A DNA stretch of 64,000 bases from Bradyrhizobium sp. B124 (GTDB lineage Bacteria; Pseudomonadota; Alphaproteobacteria; Rhizobiales; Xanthobacteraceae), in the NCBI RefSeq assembly GCF_038967635.1, contig NZ_CP152413.1, forward strand, positions 372,001 through 436,000, given 5' to 3'. This document shows, one piece after another, positions 18,448 to 28,650 of the stretch (positions are counted from its first letter, which is position 1; each line of letters begins with the position of its first letter). A model generated the notes under the pieces. It had not been told where the DNA came from. It saw only the letters and a program-made list of their open reading frames with translations, and did not search any database. The position numbers and the translations under genes were made by a program.

Positions 18448-19491
18448 ATGAATGACTATGTGCGGCTTTGTGACGGCCCTCCGGCCGGCGAAGCCCCGTC
18501 AGGGCTGATTGCGGCGGCCGCGGAAAGCGGCGTCTACGCCGCGCTCGACCTCGGCACCAACAATTGCCGGCTGTTGATCGCCTGTCCCACCGGCGACGGG
18601 TTCCGCGTGGTCGACTCGTTCTCGCGGATCATCCGGCTTGGCGAGGGCATCGCCGCGACCGGCTCGATCAGCGAGGCCGCGATCGAGCGGGCGATTGCAG
18701 CGCTCGCCATTTGCAGCGACAAGATCCGCTATCGCAAGGCCCGCCGGCTGCGGCTGATCGCCACCGAGGCTTGCCGCGCCGCCGGCAATGCCGAAAGCTT
18801 TCGCGCGCGCGTCGCAGCCGAGACCGGCATCGAGCTCGAGGTGATCGATCGCGAGACCGAGGCAACGCTCGCCGTGATCGGCTGCTCGCCGCTGCTCGAC
18901 CCGAAGGGGCGCGGCGCCATCCTGTTCGACATCGGCGGCGGCTCGACCGAGCTGGTGCGGATCGAGCGCGATCCCGGCGTGCCCGATGCGCCGCCGCGCA
19001 TCAAGGCGTGGATGTCGATCCCGCTCGGCGTCGTGACGCTCGCCGAACATTTCGGCGGCAAGAACGTCACCAGGGACATGTATGCGCGGATGATCGATGA
19101 GGTCGCCCGCCACGTCGCGCCGTTCGCGGCCGAGCACGGCAAGGATCTGCGCGACATGCACATGCTCGGCACCTCGGGCACCGTGACCACGCTCGCCGGC
19201 GTGTTCCTCAATCTGTCGCGCTACGATCGCCGCCGCATCGACGGCATCTGGATGAACGATGGCGACGTCACCGCGACGATCCAGAAGCTGCTCGGCATGA
19301 GCTATGAGGCGCGCGTCAACAACAACTGCATCAGCGTCGAGCGGGCCGACCTCGTGCTGGCCGGCTGCGCGATCCTCGACGCGATCCGCAACGCGTTCCC
19401 GATGCCGCGGCTCCGCGTCGCCGATCGCGGCCTGCGCGAGGGCATGCTGGTCGAGATGATGCGCGAGGACGGCGCGCTGCGGGCGTGCTAG
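18448..19491 (+). CDS. Ppx/GppA family exopolyphosphatase/guanosine pentaphosphatase
   Basis: A 347-residue member of the ASKHA phosphotransferase superfamily. ALDLGTNNCRLLIA at residues 32-45 and ILFDIGGGSTELV at 159-171 are the phosphate-binding motifs. Members hydrolyse inorganic polyphosphate or pppGpp, linking it to stringent control. The C-terminal HD-like domain of long Ppx proteins is absent; the short form is usual in alphaproteobacteria. Start is the ATG at 18448. rlmE follows on the same strand after a palindromic element. Confidence 0.9.
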   Translation: MNDYVRLCDGPPAGEAPSGLIAAAAESGVYAALDLGTNNCRLLIACPTGDGFRVVDSFSRIIRLGEGIAATGSISEAAIERAIAALAICSDKIRYRKARRLRLIATEACRAAGNAESFRARVAAETGIELEVIDRETEATLAVIGCSPLLDPKGRGAILFDIGGGSTELVRIERDPGVPDAPPRIKAWMSIPLGVVTLAEHFGGKNVTRDMYARMIDEVARHVAPFAAEHGKDLRDMHMLGTSGTVTTLAGVFLNLSRYDRRRIDGIWMNDGDVTATIQKLLGMSYEARVNNNCISVERADLVLAGCAILDAIRNAFPMPRLRVADRGLREGMLVEMMREDGALRAC

Positions 19492-19504
19492 AGCTGCCTT
19501 AGCC

Positions 19505-19643
19505 TCGCCCCGCTTGCGGGGAGAGGCCGGATTGCATGTCAATGCAATCCGGGTGAGGGGGACTCTCCACGGGCGCATCTCTCACCCTCATTGCGGAAGC
19601 GGCCCCTCACCCCAACCCTCTCCCCGCAAGAGCGGGGCGAGGG
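19505..19643. repeat. Intergenic palindromic element, family E copy 2
   Basis: Outer arms CTCGCCCCGCTTGCGGGGAGAG and CTCTCCCCGCAAGAGCGGGGCGAG are near reverse complements, with an inner GGATTGCATGTCAATGCAATCC hairpin. It separates ppx/gppA from rlmE and ends about 15 bases before the rlmE start. Related in core to 6424-6572. Confidence 0.85.
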
Positions 19644-19657
19644 AGTAGAGAAGCAAT

Positions 19658-20350
19658 ATGGCGAAAGACACCACCGGGCGGCTGCACGTCACGGTCAAGA
19701 GCGGCGGCAAGCGAAAGCTGTCGTCAAAACTCTGGCTCGAGCGCCAGCTCAACGATCCCTATGTCGCCAAGGCCAAGGCGATGGGCTACCGCTCGCGCGC
19801 GGCGTTCAAGCTGCTCGAGATCGACGACAAATACCGCCTGCTCAAGCCGGGTATGACGGTCGTCGACCTCGGCGCTGCGCCCGGCGGCTGGAGCCAGATC
19901 GCGGCCAAGCGCACCGGTGCCGCCGACGGCAAGGGCAAGGTAGTCGCGATCGATCTGCTCGAGATGGGCGAGATCCCCGGAGTGACGTTCGCGCAGCTCG
20001 ACTTCCTCGACCATGACGCGCCGGACGAGCTGATCGCGATGATGGGCGGCCGCGCCGATTTCGTGATGTCCGACATGGCTGCCAACACCACGGGCCATCG
20101 CAAGACCGATCAGCTACGCATCATCGGCCTGGTCGAGACCGCCGCGCATTTTGCCGGAGAGGTGCTCAATCCCGGCGGCACGTTCCTGGCAAAAGTGTTC
20201 CAGAGCGGCGCCGACGCCGAGCTGGTGGTGCAGTTGAAGCGCGATTTCGCCAGCGTGCGTCACGTCAAGCCGTCCGCCAGCCGGCAGGATTCGTCCGAGC
20301 GCTATGTGCTGGCGACGGGGTTTCGTGGACAGCAGCAGCCGTCATCGTAG
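19658..20350 (+). CDS. rlmE: 23S rRNA (uridine-2'-O-)-methyltransferase RlmE (FtsJ/RrmJ)
   Basis: A 230-residue SAM-dependent methyltransferase that modifies U2552 of 23S rRNA in the 50S subunit. [13 protein letters not shown] at residues 68-80 binds SAM. Lys51 ([10 protein letters not shown]), the Asp of FVMSDMA and the Lys of FLAKVFQSG supply three of the KDKE catalytic residues. A basic N-terminal tail of about 25 residues is present, as in other alphaproteobacterial homologues. The start at 19658 is the first ATG after the repeat. Confidence 0.95.
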   Translation: MAKDTTGRLHVTVKSGGKRKLSSKLWLERQLNDPYVAKAKAMGYRSRAAFKLLEIDDKYRLLKPGMTVVDLGAAPGGWSQIAAKRTGAADGKGKVVAIDLLEMGEIPGVTFAQLDFLDHDAPDELIAMMGGRADFVMSDMAANTTGHRKTDQLRIIGLVETAAHFAGEVLNPGGTFLAKVFQSGADAELVVQLKRDFASVRHVKPSASRQDSSERYVLATGFRGQQQPSS

Positions 20351-20607
20351 AGATTGTCATTGACGGAGGGAGACCGGACTCACCCCAGCCGCTGATCTCG
20401 CGCGCGGCACGACATTTCAGTGCGACCGGTTGGAACCTTGGCGCCTGGCCGGAGTCGACTCCATTGCTCCCGGCCAATGCCCCCCCAAGCTCACCGGGAG
20501 AAAACCCCCACCGGGTTGGCGGCCTTGGTGCAGCGTCGGGTTTCGCGCACTGGGGCCGTTTCTTGCCAGGGCTGGAAAATCTGATATCGCAGGCGCATAT
20601 CTCTCAT

Positions 20608-20811
20608 ATGGCGACCATTGTTCAATGCAATTGCGGCGCTGAGTACAGACGCACTGAAGAGAAGTTCTTGGTGCCGCATACGGGTGACGCGATCTGCACG
20701 GTCTGCGGAGCTGCGCTGGAATCGTGGCTGGAGGCGACCCACGTTCCCACATACGAACTTGTTGAACGTCCGGATCGAGGACAGCCAGGCGGAATGACCG
20801 GCCACCCCTGA
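20608..20811 (+). CDS. Small zinc-ribbon-like protein, unknown function
   Basis: A 67-residue protein with two cysteine pairs: QCNCGAEYRR (Cys7 and Cys9) and ICTVCGAALESW in the middle. Four cysteines spaced this way suggest a zinc ribbon. The frame is open further upstream, but that extension is Pro/Gly-rich with no recognisable content, so the inner ATG at 20608 is preferred. It may be a small nucleic-acid or protein-binding factor; no named family was recognised. Confidence 0.6.
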   Translation: MATIVQCNCGAEYRRTEEKFLVPHTGDAICTVCGAALESWLEATHVPTYELVERPDRGQPGGMTGHP

Positions 20812-20876
20812 GGGCCTGGCCGTGACCGGACGGCGGCTTGCAGTGTCCGTGCTTCGGAAACGGCTCGTTCGATCAA

Positions 20877-22364
20877 CTAGCCGAGCCGTTGATCGCGCGC
20901 GTTCTGGGTGTCCTCGGTCGCTGCCTTGACGGCGTCAGCCGCGGCGCGCTTTTCGGCGCCCTTGCGGCTCGAGATGTCGATCGCCTTGCGGCCGGCGATT
21001 TCGTTGCCGGCGTCAACGGGCATTTGCCAGAAGAACCAGGCGGAGGCTGCCGAGATCAGCGACACTACGATGAACGCCGGTCCAAACACATCGGCGGACA
21101 GCTCGGTCTGGTGATGCAGCGCCAGCGTGGTTTCGACCGAGAACGCGCCGACCGCGACGCCCGCGGACACCGCGAGCTGCTGGTTGACGCTGACGAGGGT
21201 GGTGGCGCGGCTCATCTGCGGCGCCTCGACCTCGGCATAGGCCACGGTGTTGATCGCGGTGAATTGCAGCGAGCGGAAGAAACCGCCGACCACCAGGATG
21301 GTGAAGATCAGCATCAGCGGCGTCGAGATCGTGAACAAGGCGCAGGCGGCGAGGAAGGCCGAGCTGACCACCGCGTTGACGGTCATCATGTTGCGGAATC
21401 CGAAGGCCTTGATGATGCGCGCCGCCAGGGTCTTCATGCCCATGGCCCCGACTGCGGAGGCAAAGGTGACGAGACCGGATTGGAACGGCGACAGGCCGAA
21501 GCCGACCTGCATCAGCAGCGGCAGCAGGAACGGCAGCGCGCCGATGCCGAGCCGGAACATGAAGCCGCCGACGATCGACGCCCGCATGGTCGGCAGCCGC
21601 AGCAAGCCGAAATCGAGCACCGGCGATCCGGTGCGCCGCGCGTGCAGGATGTAAAGCGTCATCGACACCGTGCCGACCCCGACCAGGGCGGCGACGATCG
21701 GCCACGGCAACAGATTGAGGCCCGCGACCGACAGCCCGAAGGCGATGCCGGCGAGGCCGATGCCGGCCAGCACCAGTCCCACCAGATCGAAGCGTTCGGG
21801 ATCCTCGCTCTTGATCGGGTCGATATATCTGAGCGCCAGGAAAATGCCGAGCAGCCCGATCGGGATGTTGATCAGGAAGATCCAGTGCCAGGAGAAATAG
21901 GTGGTGATGAAGCCGCCGAGTGGCGGCCCGATCACCGGACCGATCAGCGCCGGCACCGTCACCCAGGCCATCGCGTTGACCAGCGCGCTCTTGTCGACAG
22001 AGCGCAGCAGCACCAGCCGCCCGACCGGGGTCATCATCGCGCCGCCGAGGCCCTGCAGGATGCGGGCGAACACGAAATCGGTCACCGAGGAGGACAGCGC
22101 GCAGCCGATCGAGCCCAGCATGAACACGGCGACGGCGCCGGCAAACACGATGCGGGCGCCGAAGCGGTCCGCGGTCCAGCCGCTGGCCGGGATGAACACC
22201 GCGAGCGACAGCAGATAGGACGTGATCGCAAGCTTCAGCGTCAGGGGGCTGGTGCCGATATCGGCGGCGATCGCCGGCAGCGAGGTCGCGATCACCGTGG
22301 AATCCATGTTTTCCATGAAAAGCGCGGTGGCGACGATGAGCGGGATCAGGCGTTGCTTGTTCAT
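20877..22364 (-). CDS. MFS transporter, DHA2 (EmrB/QacA) family
   Basis: A 495-residue inner-membrane drug:proton antiporter-type protein with about 14 helices. FMENMDSTVIATSLPAIAADIG near residue 18 is helix 1 with the DHA2 motif D1. SGWTADRFGARIVF near 62 is motif A. GGAMMTPVGRLVLLR and GPPLGGFITTYFSWHWIFLINIPIG near 145 are motif C/EmrB features. The ATG at 22364 is preceded in frame by a TTG that could also start translation. No regulator is adjacent. Confidence 0.9.
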   Translation of the reverse strand: MNKQRLIPLIVATALFMENMDSTVIATSLPAIAADIGTSPLTLKLAITSYLLSLAVFIPASGWTADRFGARIVFAGAVAVFMLGSIGCALSSSVTDFVFARILQGLGGAMMTPVGRLVLLRSVDKSALVNAMAWVTVPALIGPVIGPPLGGFITTYFSWHWIFLINIPIGLLGIFLALRYIDPIKSEDPERFDLVGLVLAGIGLAGIAFGLSVAGLNLLPWPIVAALVGVGTVSMTLYILHARRTGSPVLDFGLLRLPTMRASIVGGFMFRLGIGALPFLLPLLMQVGFGLSPFQSGLVTFASAVGAMGMKTLAARIIKAFGFRNMMTVNAVVSSAFLAACALFTISTPLMLIFTILVVGGFFRSLQFTAINTVAYAEVEAPQMSRATTLVSVNQQLAVSAGVAVGAFSVETTLALHHQTELSADVFGPAFIVVSLISAASAWFFWQMPVDAGNEIAGRKAIDISSRKGAEKRAAADAVKAATEDTQNARDQRLG

Positions 22365-22475
22365 CAAAATGGGACAGCTTTGCTGAAAAAGGCGAGCGAG
22401 GGGGCCATATCATCCTGCCCCGGACCACGCTATTGCGGAACCGGGCAAACGCCCTAAATCCTGCGTGACGCTGCT

Positions 22476-22751
22476 ATGCATCCGCCAGCGCCCGAGGTGT
22501 GCGCCGTGATCTACGTCCTTGCCGCTCTGCTGCCGCCGATCGGGCTGCTCCTGAACGGACAGCCGTTTTCGGCGATCTTCAATCTGGTCCTGATCGTGTT
22601 TTGCGCGATTTTCGGGCTGTTTTTCCACGTCTTGCTGCTGGTACCGTCGGCTCATGCGGTGATCGCGGTCCACATGAAGCGCGAGGACCGGCGCCACCGC
22701 GAGGTGGTCGAGGCGATCCGCCGGCACGGGCCGCCGCAGGGATATCGCTAA
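22476..22751 (+). CDS. YqaE/Pmp3-like small membrane protein
   Basis: Up to 91 residues with two hydrophobic helices (VLAALLPPIGLLL and FNLVLIVFCAIFGLFFHVLLLV) joined by a short turn, then a basic tail KREDRRHREVVEAIRRHG. The LLPPIG motif and two-helix layout resemble the Pmp3/YqaE stress family, which tunes membrane potential. An in-frame GTG at 22506 with GAGG upstream is an alternative start giving 81 residues and would match the family length better. Confidence 0.65.
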   Translation: MHPPAPEVCAVIYVLAALLPPIGLLLNGQPFSAIFNLVLIVFCAIFGLFFHVLLLVPSAHAVIAVHMKREDRRHREVVEAIRRHGPPQGYR

Positions 22752-22813
22752 GCGGGCTACAGTGCCCTGAACCGGCCCGTAAAAAGCCTGTGCATGGCTG
22801 GCAAACACTTTGA

Positions 22814-24442
<1,629 letters not shown>

Positions 24443-24458
24443 GCACCTCGTTCGTCAT

Positions 24459-24492
24459 TCCGGGTCGGTCCACAGGACCGATCCCGGAATCT
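24459..24492 (+). terminator. Hairpin after guaB
   Basis: ATTCCGGG and CGGTCC pair with GGACCG and CCCGGAAT around an ACA loop, with small bulges between the two stems. It begins 17 bases after the guaB stop. No clear T-tract follows, so it may be a repeat-derived mRNA end structure rather than a classical intrinsic terminator. Confidence 0.5.
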
Positions 24493-24514
24493 CTTGACAG
24501 GGGACCCAGGTGAC

Positions 24515-24940
24515 ATGGTGAGCGACACGAACGTTCGGGCCGGCCAGTGCCATTGCGGCGCGGTGCGCTTCGAGGCGACGCTCAGCGACGGTTTCAATTC
24601 GATCCGCCGCTGCACCTGCTCTTACTGCCGGATGCGCGGTGCCGTCGTCGTCATGGCGGAGATGGGTGGGATCAAGTTCCTGCAGGGCGAGGAGGCGCTG
24701 ACAAGCTACCGCTTCCACACCGGATCGGCACAGCACTTCTTCTGTTCTCGCTGCGGAATCTACACGCATCATCAGCGACGATCGAACCAGAGCCTGTATG
24801 CCGTCAACGTGGCGTGCCTCGACGGCGTAAGCCCATTCGATTTCCCTGAGGTGCCTGTGATGGATGGCGTCAATCATACCAATGACACCGGCAAGCCAAC
24901 GCGTCGCGCAGGCACCCTCCGTTTCATCCCGGCCGACTAA
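24515..24940 (+). CDS. GFA family protein (glutathione-dependent formaldehyde-activating fold)
   Basis: A 141-residue protein of the Mss4-like zinc fold. GQCHCGAVRFE near residue 11, CTCSYCRMRG near 33 and FFCSRCGIYTHH near 73 give the seven or so cysteines that bind zinc in GFA proteins. The prototype Gfa was proposed to condense formaldehyde with glutathione; most homologues have no proven substrate. The start MVSDTNV is chosen near AGGTG. Confidence 0.85.
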   Translation: MVSDTNVRAGQCHCGAVRFEATLSDGFNSIRRCTCSYCRMRGAVVVMAEMGGIKFLQGEEALTSYRFHTGSAQHFFCSRCGIYTHHQRRSNQSLYAVNVACLDGVSPFDFPEVPVMDGVNHTNDTGKPTRRAGTLRFIPAD

Positions 24941-25135
24941 CGATCGCGCGGAAGCCAGGCGGACTGCCCCGCAATGACGGGTCCGCCGGGCGGTATGCTT
25001 CCGGCATGACACTCGTCATTTCAAACAACATTTCAAACAGGCGCGCGCGAAACAGCAAATCCATCTCCCTTGCGGGGAGCTGGATTGCGTGACTACGTGT
25101 GCGCCACGAACCAATCACCTCAAGAGGAAATCAGC

Positions 25136-26170
25136 ATGTCCCAAGGAAACGCCCAAGGAAAGCGCATCGTTCTGGCCTCGCGCCCGCATGGCGAGCCCAC
25201 GCCGGCCAATTTCAGGCTTGAGGACTACACGCCGCCGACGCCGGGCGCGGGCGAGGTGCTGCTCCGCACCATCTGGCTGTCGCTCGATCCCTATATGCGC
25301 GGCCGCATGGCCGACGGTCCATCCTATGCCGCACCGGTGCCGGTCGGCGGCGTGATGGAAGGCGGCACGGTGAGCGAGGTGATCGCGTCCAACAATCCCG
25401 CCTTTGCCAAGGGCGATATCGTGCTGTCGCGCGCGGGCTGGCAGACGCATGTGCTGTCCGACGGCAAGGGGCTCGCCAAGATCGATCCGAAGATCGCGCC
25501 GATCTCGACCGCGGTCGGTGTGCTCGGCATGCCCGGCATGACCGCCTATACGGGACTGCTCGAGATCGGCAAGCCGCAGGCGGGTGAGACGGTGGTGGTT
25601 GCTGCCGCGTCCGGCGCCGTCGGCTCGGCGGTCGGCCAGATCGCGAAGATCAAGGGCGCACGGGCGGTCGGCATCGCCGGCGGCAAGGACAAATGCGCCT
25701 ACGTCAAGAACGAGCTCGGCTTCGACGAGTGCCTCGATCATCGCGATCCCAACCTTGCGGCGAAGCTCAAGGAAGCCTGCCCGAAGGGCATCGATGTCTA
25801 TTTCGAGAATGTCGGCGGCGCGGTGTTCGACGCGGTGTTTCCGCTGCTCAATGCGTTCGCGCGCATCCCGGTCTGCGGCCTGATCGCACACTACAACGAC
25901 ACCGAAGCGCACGCCCCGAAATGGGCCGGCGCGATGATGCGCAACATCCTGACCAAGCGGCTGACCTTCCGCGGCTTCATCGTCAGCGACTTCGCCGCCA
26001 TGCATGGCGACTTCCTGCGCGACATGTCGCAGTGGGTGCGCGAGGGCAAGGTCAAGTACAAGGAGTTCGTGACCGAGGGCCTGGACAGCGCGCCGGAGGC
26101 CTTCATGGGCCTGCTCAAGGGCGCCAATTTCGGCAAGCAGCTGGTCCGGATCGGGCCGGACAAGGCCTGA
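25136..26170 (+). CDS. NADPH-dependent MDR-family oxidoreductase, CurA-like
   Basis: A 344-residue zinc-independent medium-chain reductase related to leukotriene B4 12-hydroxydehydrogenase and curcumin reductase CurA. SLDPYMRGRM near residue 49, PGMTAYTGLLEIG near 133 and VVVAAASGAVGSAVGQIAKIKGARAVGIAGG near 156 form the substrate and NADPH sites. FENVGGAVFDAVFPLLN is typical of the family. Such enzymes reduce alpha,beta-unsaturated ketones and aldehydes. The start follows AAGAGGAAA. Confidence 0.92.
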   Translation: MSQGNAQGKRIVLASRPHGEPTPANFRLEDYTPPTPGAGEVLLRTIWLSLDPYMRGRMADGPSYAAPVPVGGVMEGGTVSEVIASNNPAFAKGDIVLSRAGWQTHVLSDGKGLAKIDPKIAPISTAVGVLGMPGMTAYTGLLEIGKPQAGETVVVAAASGAVGSAVGQIAKIKGARAVGIAGGKDKCAYVKNELGFDECLDHRDPNLAAKLKEACPKGIDVYFENVGGAVFDAVFPLLNAFARIPVCGLIAHYNDTEAHAPKWAGAMMRNILTKRLTFRGFIVSDFAAMHGDFLRDMSQWVREGKVKYKEFVTEGLDSAPEAFMGLLKGANFGKQLVRIGPDKA

Positions 26171-26180
26171 GCGATAGTGC

Positions 26181-26231
26181 TTTCGAGCGAAGCCTGTCCC
26201 GGACTTGATCCGGGATGGGCACCGGTTCGCG
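26181..26231. repeat. Dispersed element, family F copy 1
   Basis: A stretch beginning TTTCGAGCGAAGCCTGTCCC, with a TCCCGGACTTGATCCGGGA hairpin at its centre and ending CACCGGTTCGCG. A near-identical copy is at 43192-43242. Both start within about 15 bases of a stop codon on the plus strand, so the hairpin may end transcription. Confidence 0.8.
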
Positions 26232-26389
26232 CGAAGAAAACGCGTCAAAACGAGGCATTCCAGCTCCCATTCCGCGCAACAAGTATCAAAAACGCCACAA
26301 TGGCGGGCTTTTGGGGGCTTTTAGGCCCCCAATTGCTTGACGGGGACCCGGCGCAGTTGATTCAATATGGCTATATTTCAGGTGTAGCC

Positions 26390-26629
26390 ATGGTTTTTGA
26401 AGCTATTGTTTCCGGGGTCATTCTCCTCGCCCTCGGCTATTGGGCGACGATGTTCGTCATGGGCCGCCGCGACGACGTCTTGCATGGAAAATTTGTCGAG
26501 GACGAGCCGGCCGCCGAGCCGGTCCGCTTCATGCCACGCATGCAGCCCGCGCCGCAGCCGAACAAGGACTCGCTGCAGGCGCTGCTTACCGTCATCAAGC
26601 GGGACCTGAACGACGCGGCGCGGAGCTGA
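26390..26629 (+). CDS. Small single-pass membrane protein, unknown function
   Basis: A 79-residue protein with one N-terminal helix (AIVSGVILLALGYWATMFVMG, residues 5-25), a charged linker, a Pro-rich stretch RMQPAPQPNKD and a C-terminal amphipathic segment LQALLTVIKRDLNDAA. Upstream in-frame Met codons would add about 70 residues of low-complexity translation across repeat F, so the ATG at 26390 is preferred. No family recognised. Confidence 0.6.
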   Translation: MVFEAIVSGVILLALGYWATMFVMGRRDDVLHGKFVEDEPAAEPVRFMPRMQPAPQPNKDSLQALLTVIKRDLNDAARS

Positions 26630-26635
26630 GACGGC

Positions 26636-27472
26636 TCACGCCGGTTGCTTGCCGAGCAGCATGTCCAGGTCGACATCGACCTGACCCTTGGCCCTGATGT
26701 GGCGGACTTCAAAGCTGTCCGGCTGGAAGCGGTACTCGACCAGGCCGGTTTCCTTGATGCCGATCACTTCCTGTCTCGCGTCTGAGATGATGAAGCCGGC
26801 CGAGGGCGCCCAGATCTGTCTGACATGCTCGAACGTGTAGTCGCGGCGCTGGTGCACATGGCCGCTGCCGACCAGGCGCCAATCGACCTTGCCGAACATC
26901 TCGATCAGGCGGCGGCGCGCCGGCTGCGGCACGAAGCGGATCGCGGTCTCGACGCGTTCGGCATCGTAGGGCACGTCGAGATAGAGCGGCTTGTGCAGGA
27001 ACAGCGCGACCGGTCTGCCGACGGCCTTGTCGAGCGCTGAGGCGAGCCAGTCGAACTGCGCGGCCTCGCTGTCGAGGCCGGTGTTCATGATCAGCGAATT
27101 GAGGCCGATGAAGCACCAGCCGGCGGCGTCGAAATGCCAGCGATCCTCGCCGAGCACCGAGGTGAAGGCGCGGCGCGTCTCTTCGGTCGGCAGTTGCGCC
27201 GGCACCGGGCCGACCGCGGTCGGATTGTCGCCGATGTCGTGATTGCCCGGCAGATAGAGGCAATCGACCGGCAGCGCGCTGTGCAGTTCCTTGGCGAACA
27301 CCAGATCGTCGCGGCTGGTCGGACCATCGAACGCGACGTCGCCGGAGTTGAGCACGAGATCGGGACGTGTCGTGTCGATGTGTTCGCTGACGCGATGAAA
27401 GTTGTCGACGAGCGGCTTGAAGCGACGCGCGAGGTGGGTGTCGGAGATTTGGGTCAGACGAAATTGGGGCAT
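26636..27472 (-). CDS. Calcineurin-like metallophosphoesterase (class III cyclic nucleotide phosphodiesterase-like)
   Basis: A 278-residue metal-dependent phosphoesterase. The ligand motifs appear in order: ISDTHLA near residue 9, NSGDVAFDGP near 42, YLPGNHDIGDN near 73 and GSGHVHQRRDY near 208. This pattern matches CpdA/GpdQ-type phosphodiesterases acting on cyclic nucleotides or glycerophosphodiesters. Convergent with the small membrane gene, leaving six bases between stops. Substrate not determinable. Confidence 0.88.
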   Translation of the reverse strand: MPQFRLTQISDTHLARRFKPLVDNFHRVSEHIDTTRPDLVLNSGDVAFDGPTSRDDLVFAKELHSALPVDCLYLPGNHDIGDNPTAVGPVPAQLPTEETRRAFTSVLGEDRWHFDAAGWCFIGLNSLIMNTGLDSEAAQFDWLASALDKAVGRPVALFLHKPLYLDVPYDAERVETAIRFVPQPARRRLIEMFGKVDWRLVGSGHVHQRRDYTFEHVRQIWAPSAGFIISDARQEVIGIKETGLVEYRFQPDSFEVRHIRAKGQVDVDLDMLLGKQPA

Positions 27473-27598
27473 GCATCGATCCTTTCGGCCGAATTATAGT
27501 GTCGGCGCGAAGTCGGAACGATGACGATTTCAGCGTGTTCTTCGCTGCTCTGTTTGATGCGTTGTTTGATGTCTTGTTTGATCCAGCGTCGCAAGCCG

Positions 27599-28036
27599 CT
27601 AGATCGCAAGCTGCTTGCCCGCGCGGATGGGCAGGGCAGGCGGACCGCCCCGACCTCCGAGCAGCCCGGTGTTCGGCGGGCTTGTTCCCGTCACGGCCGG
27701 CGATGCGTTGAGCCCGAGATAGGCAAGCGCATCGTGCCCGATGTCGTAGGCCGCATAGCCGAGCAGGCTGAGCACCAGCGCCGTGGCGAGGCTGTGCCTG
27801 AGGATGTCGCGCGTCGAGCGATAGCCGCTGCGGAAATAAACCGAGAGCAGGATGCCGACCAGGAGCGCGGCGGCGACGCCGGCGAGCCCCGACAGCACCA
27901 TGCCGAGCCCGCCATCCGCCGCGTCGTCGAACCAGCCGATGCCGGGGTCGATCGCCTTCAATTGGGAGGTGACGAGATCGCCGAGGCCTGCGGCCGCCAG
28001 GGCCGCGCCGTCCAGGATCGGGGTGATGATGCCCAT
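27599..28036 (-). CDS. Hypothetical membrane protein
   Basis: A 145-residue protein with two clear hydrophobic helices (GMVLSGLAGVAAALLVGILLSVYF and SLATALVLSLLGYAAYDIGHDAL) and a Gly/Pro-rich C-terminal tail. GC-rich third positions fit a real coding frame. It is divergent from the MAPEG gene across about 170 bases. No family was recognised. Confidence 0.6.
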   Translation of the reverse strand: MGIITPILDGAALAAAGLGDLVTSQLKAIDPGIGWFDDAADGGLGMVLSGLAGVAAALLVGILLSVYFRSGYRSTRDILRHSLATALVLSLLGYAAYDIGHDALAYLGLNASPAVTGTSPPNTGLLGGRGGPPALPIRAGKQLAI

Positions 28037-28205
28037 CGCGTCAGCCGTGAGGAACTGAAACCGCCATTATTCTCGGGAGTTGGTCACCCGGGCTCGGAAG
28101 ATGGTTCAACGGGTTACCCAAGCGCGTTATTGGCGCGCTTCATTGTATTGCGCGGCCGTGGCGGCTAAGAGGGCGGCCGGGCGCCCGGCTTAAGGGAGAT
28201 TCTTG

Positions 28206-28628
28206 ATGTCGGTTCAAATGGTTCTGCTGCCGGTCTTCATCCAGATTGGCCTCACCTTCGTGCTGCTGTTCGCGATGGCGACGGCACGGACGAGGACGCT
28301 GGCGAGCGGCGAGACCAAGATGGCCGATATCGCGTTGCGCCAGCCGAACTGGCCGGAGCGCGCCACCCAGCTCGGCAACTGCTTTGCCAACCAGTTCGAG
28401 CTGCCGGTGCTGTTCTATGTCCTGATCGCCATTGCGCTGCCGCTGCGCCGTGCCGATCTGTTCATCGTGCTGATGTCCTGGGTTTTCGTGGTGACGCGGT
28501 TTGCCCATGCCGGGATATTCGTCACCTCCAACGACGTGCGGCCGCGCTCGCTCGCCTGGTTCGCCGGCGTGCTGGTGCTGGCGGCGATGTGGCTGTATTT
28601 CGCGCTCAAGCTCCTGCTGCTGATTTGA
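28206..28628 (+). CDS. MAPEG family membrane protein
   Basis: A 140-residue, four-helix protein of the MAPEG family (membrane-associated proteins in eicosanoid and glutathione metabolism). RATQLGNCFANQFELPVLFYVL contains the conserved N-FE-P motif of helix 2, and WVFVVTRFAHAGIFVTSND is the family's helix 3 region. Bacterial members may act as microsomal-type glutathione transferases. AAGGGAGA precedes the ATG at 28206. rsmB-family gene follows after 22 bases on the same strand. Confidence 0.88.
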   Translation: MSVQMVLLPVFIQIGLTFVLLFAMATARTRTLASGETKMADIALRQPNWPERATQLGNCFANQFELPVLFYVLIAIALPLRRADLFIVLMSWVFVVTRFAHAGIFVTSNDVRPRSLAWFAGVLVLAAMWLYFALKLLLLI

Positions 28629-28650
28629 TGCGCCCAACCGAAAGAGATCG

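Noticed and set aside
20351..20607. Upstream extension of the zinc-ribbon protein or a separate small gene
   Set aside because: Pro/Gly-rich translation without domain or good start site.
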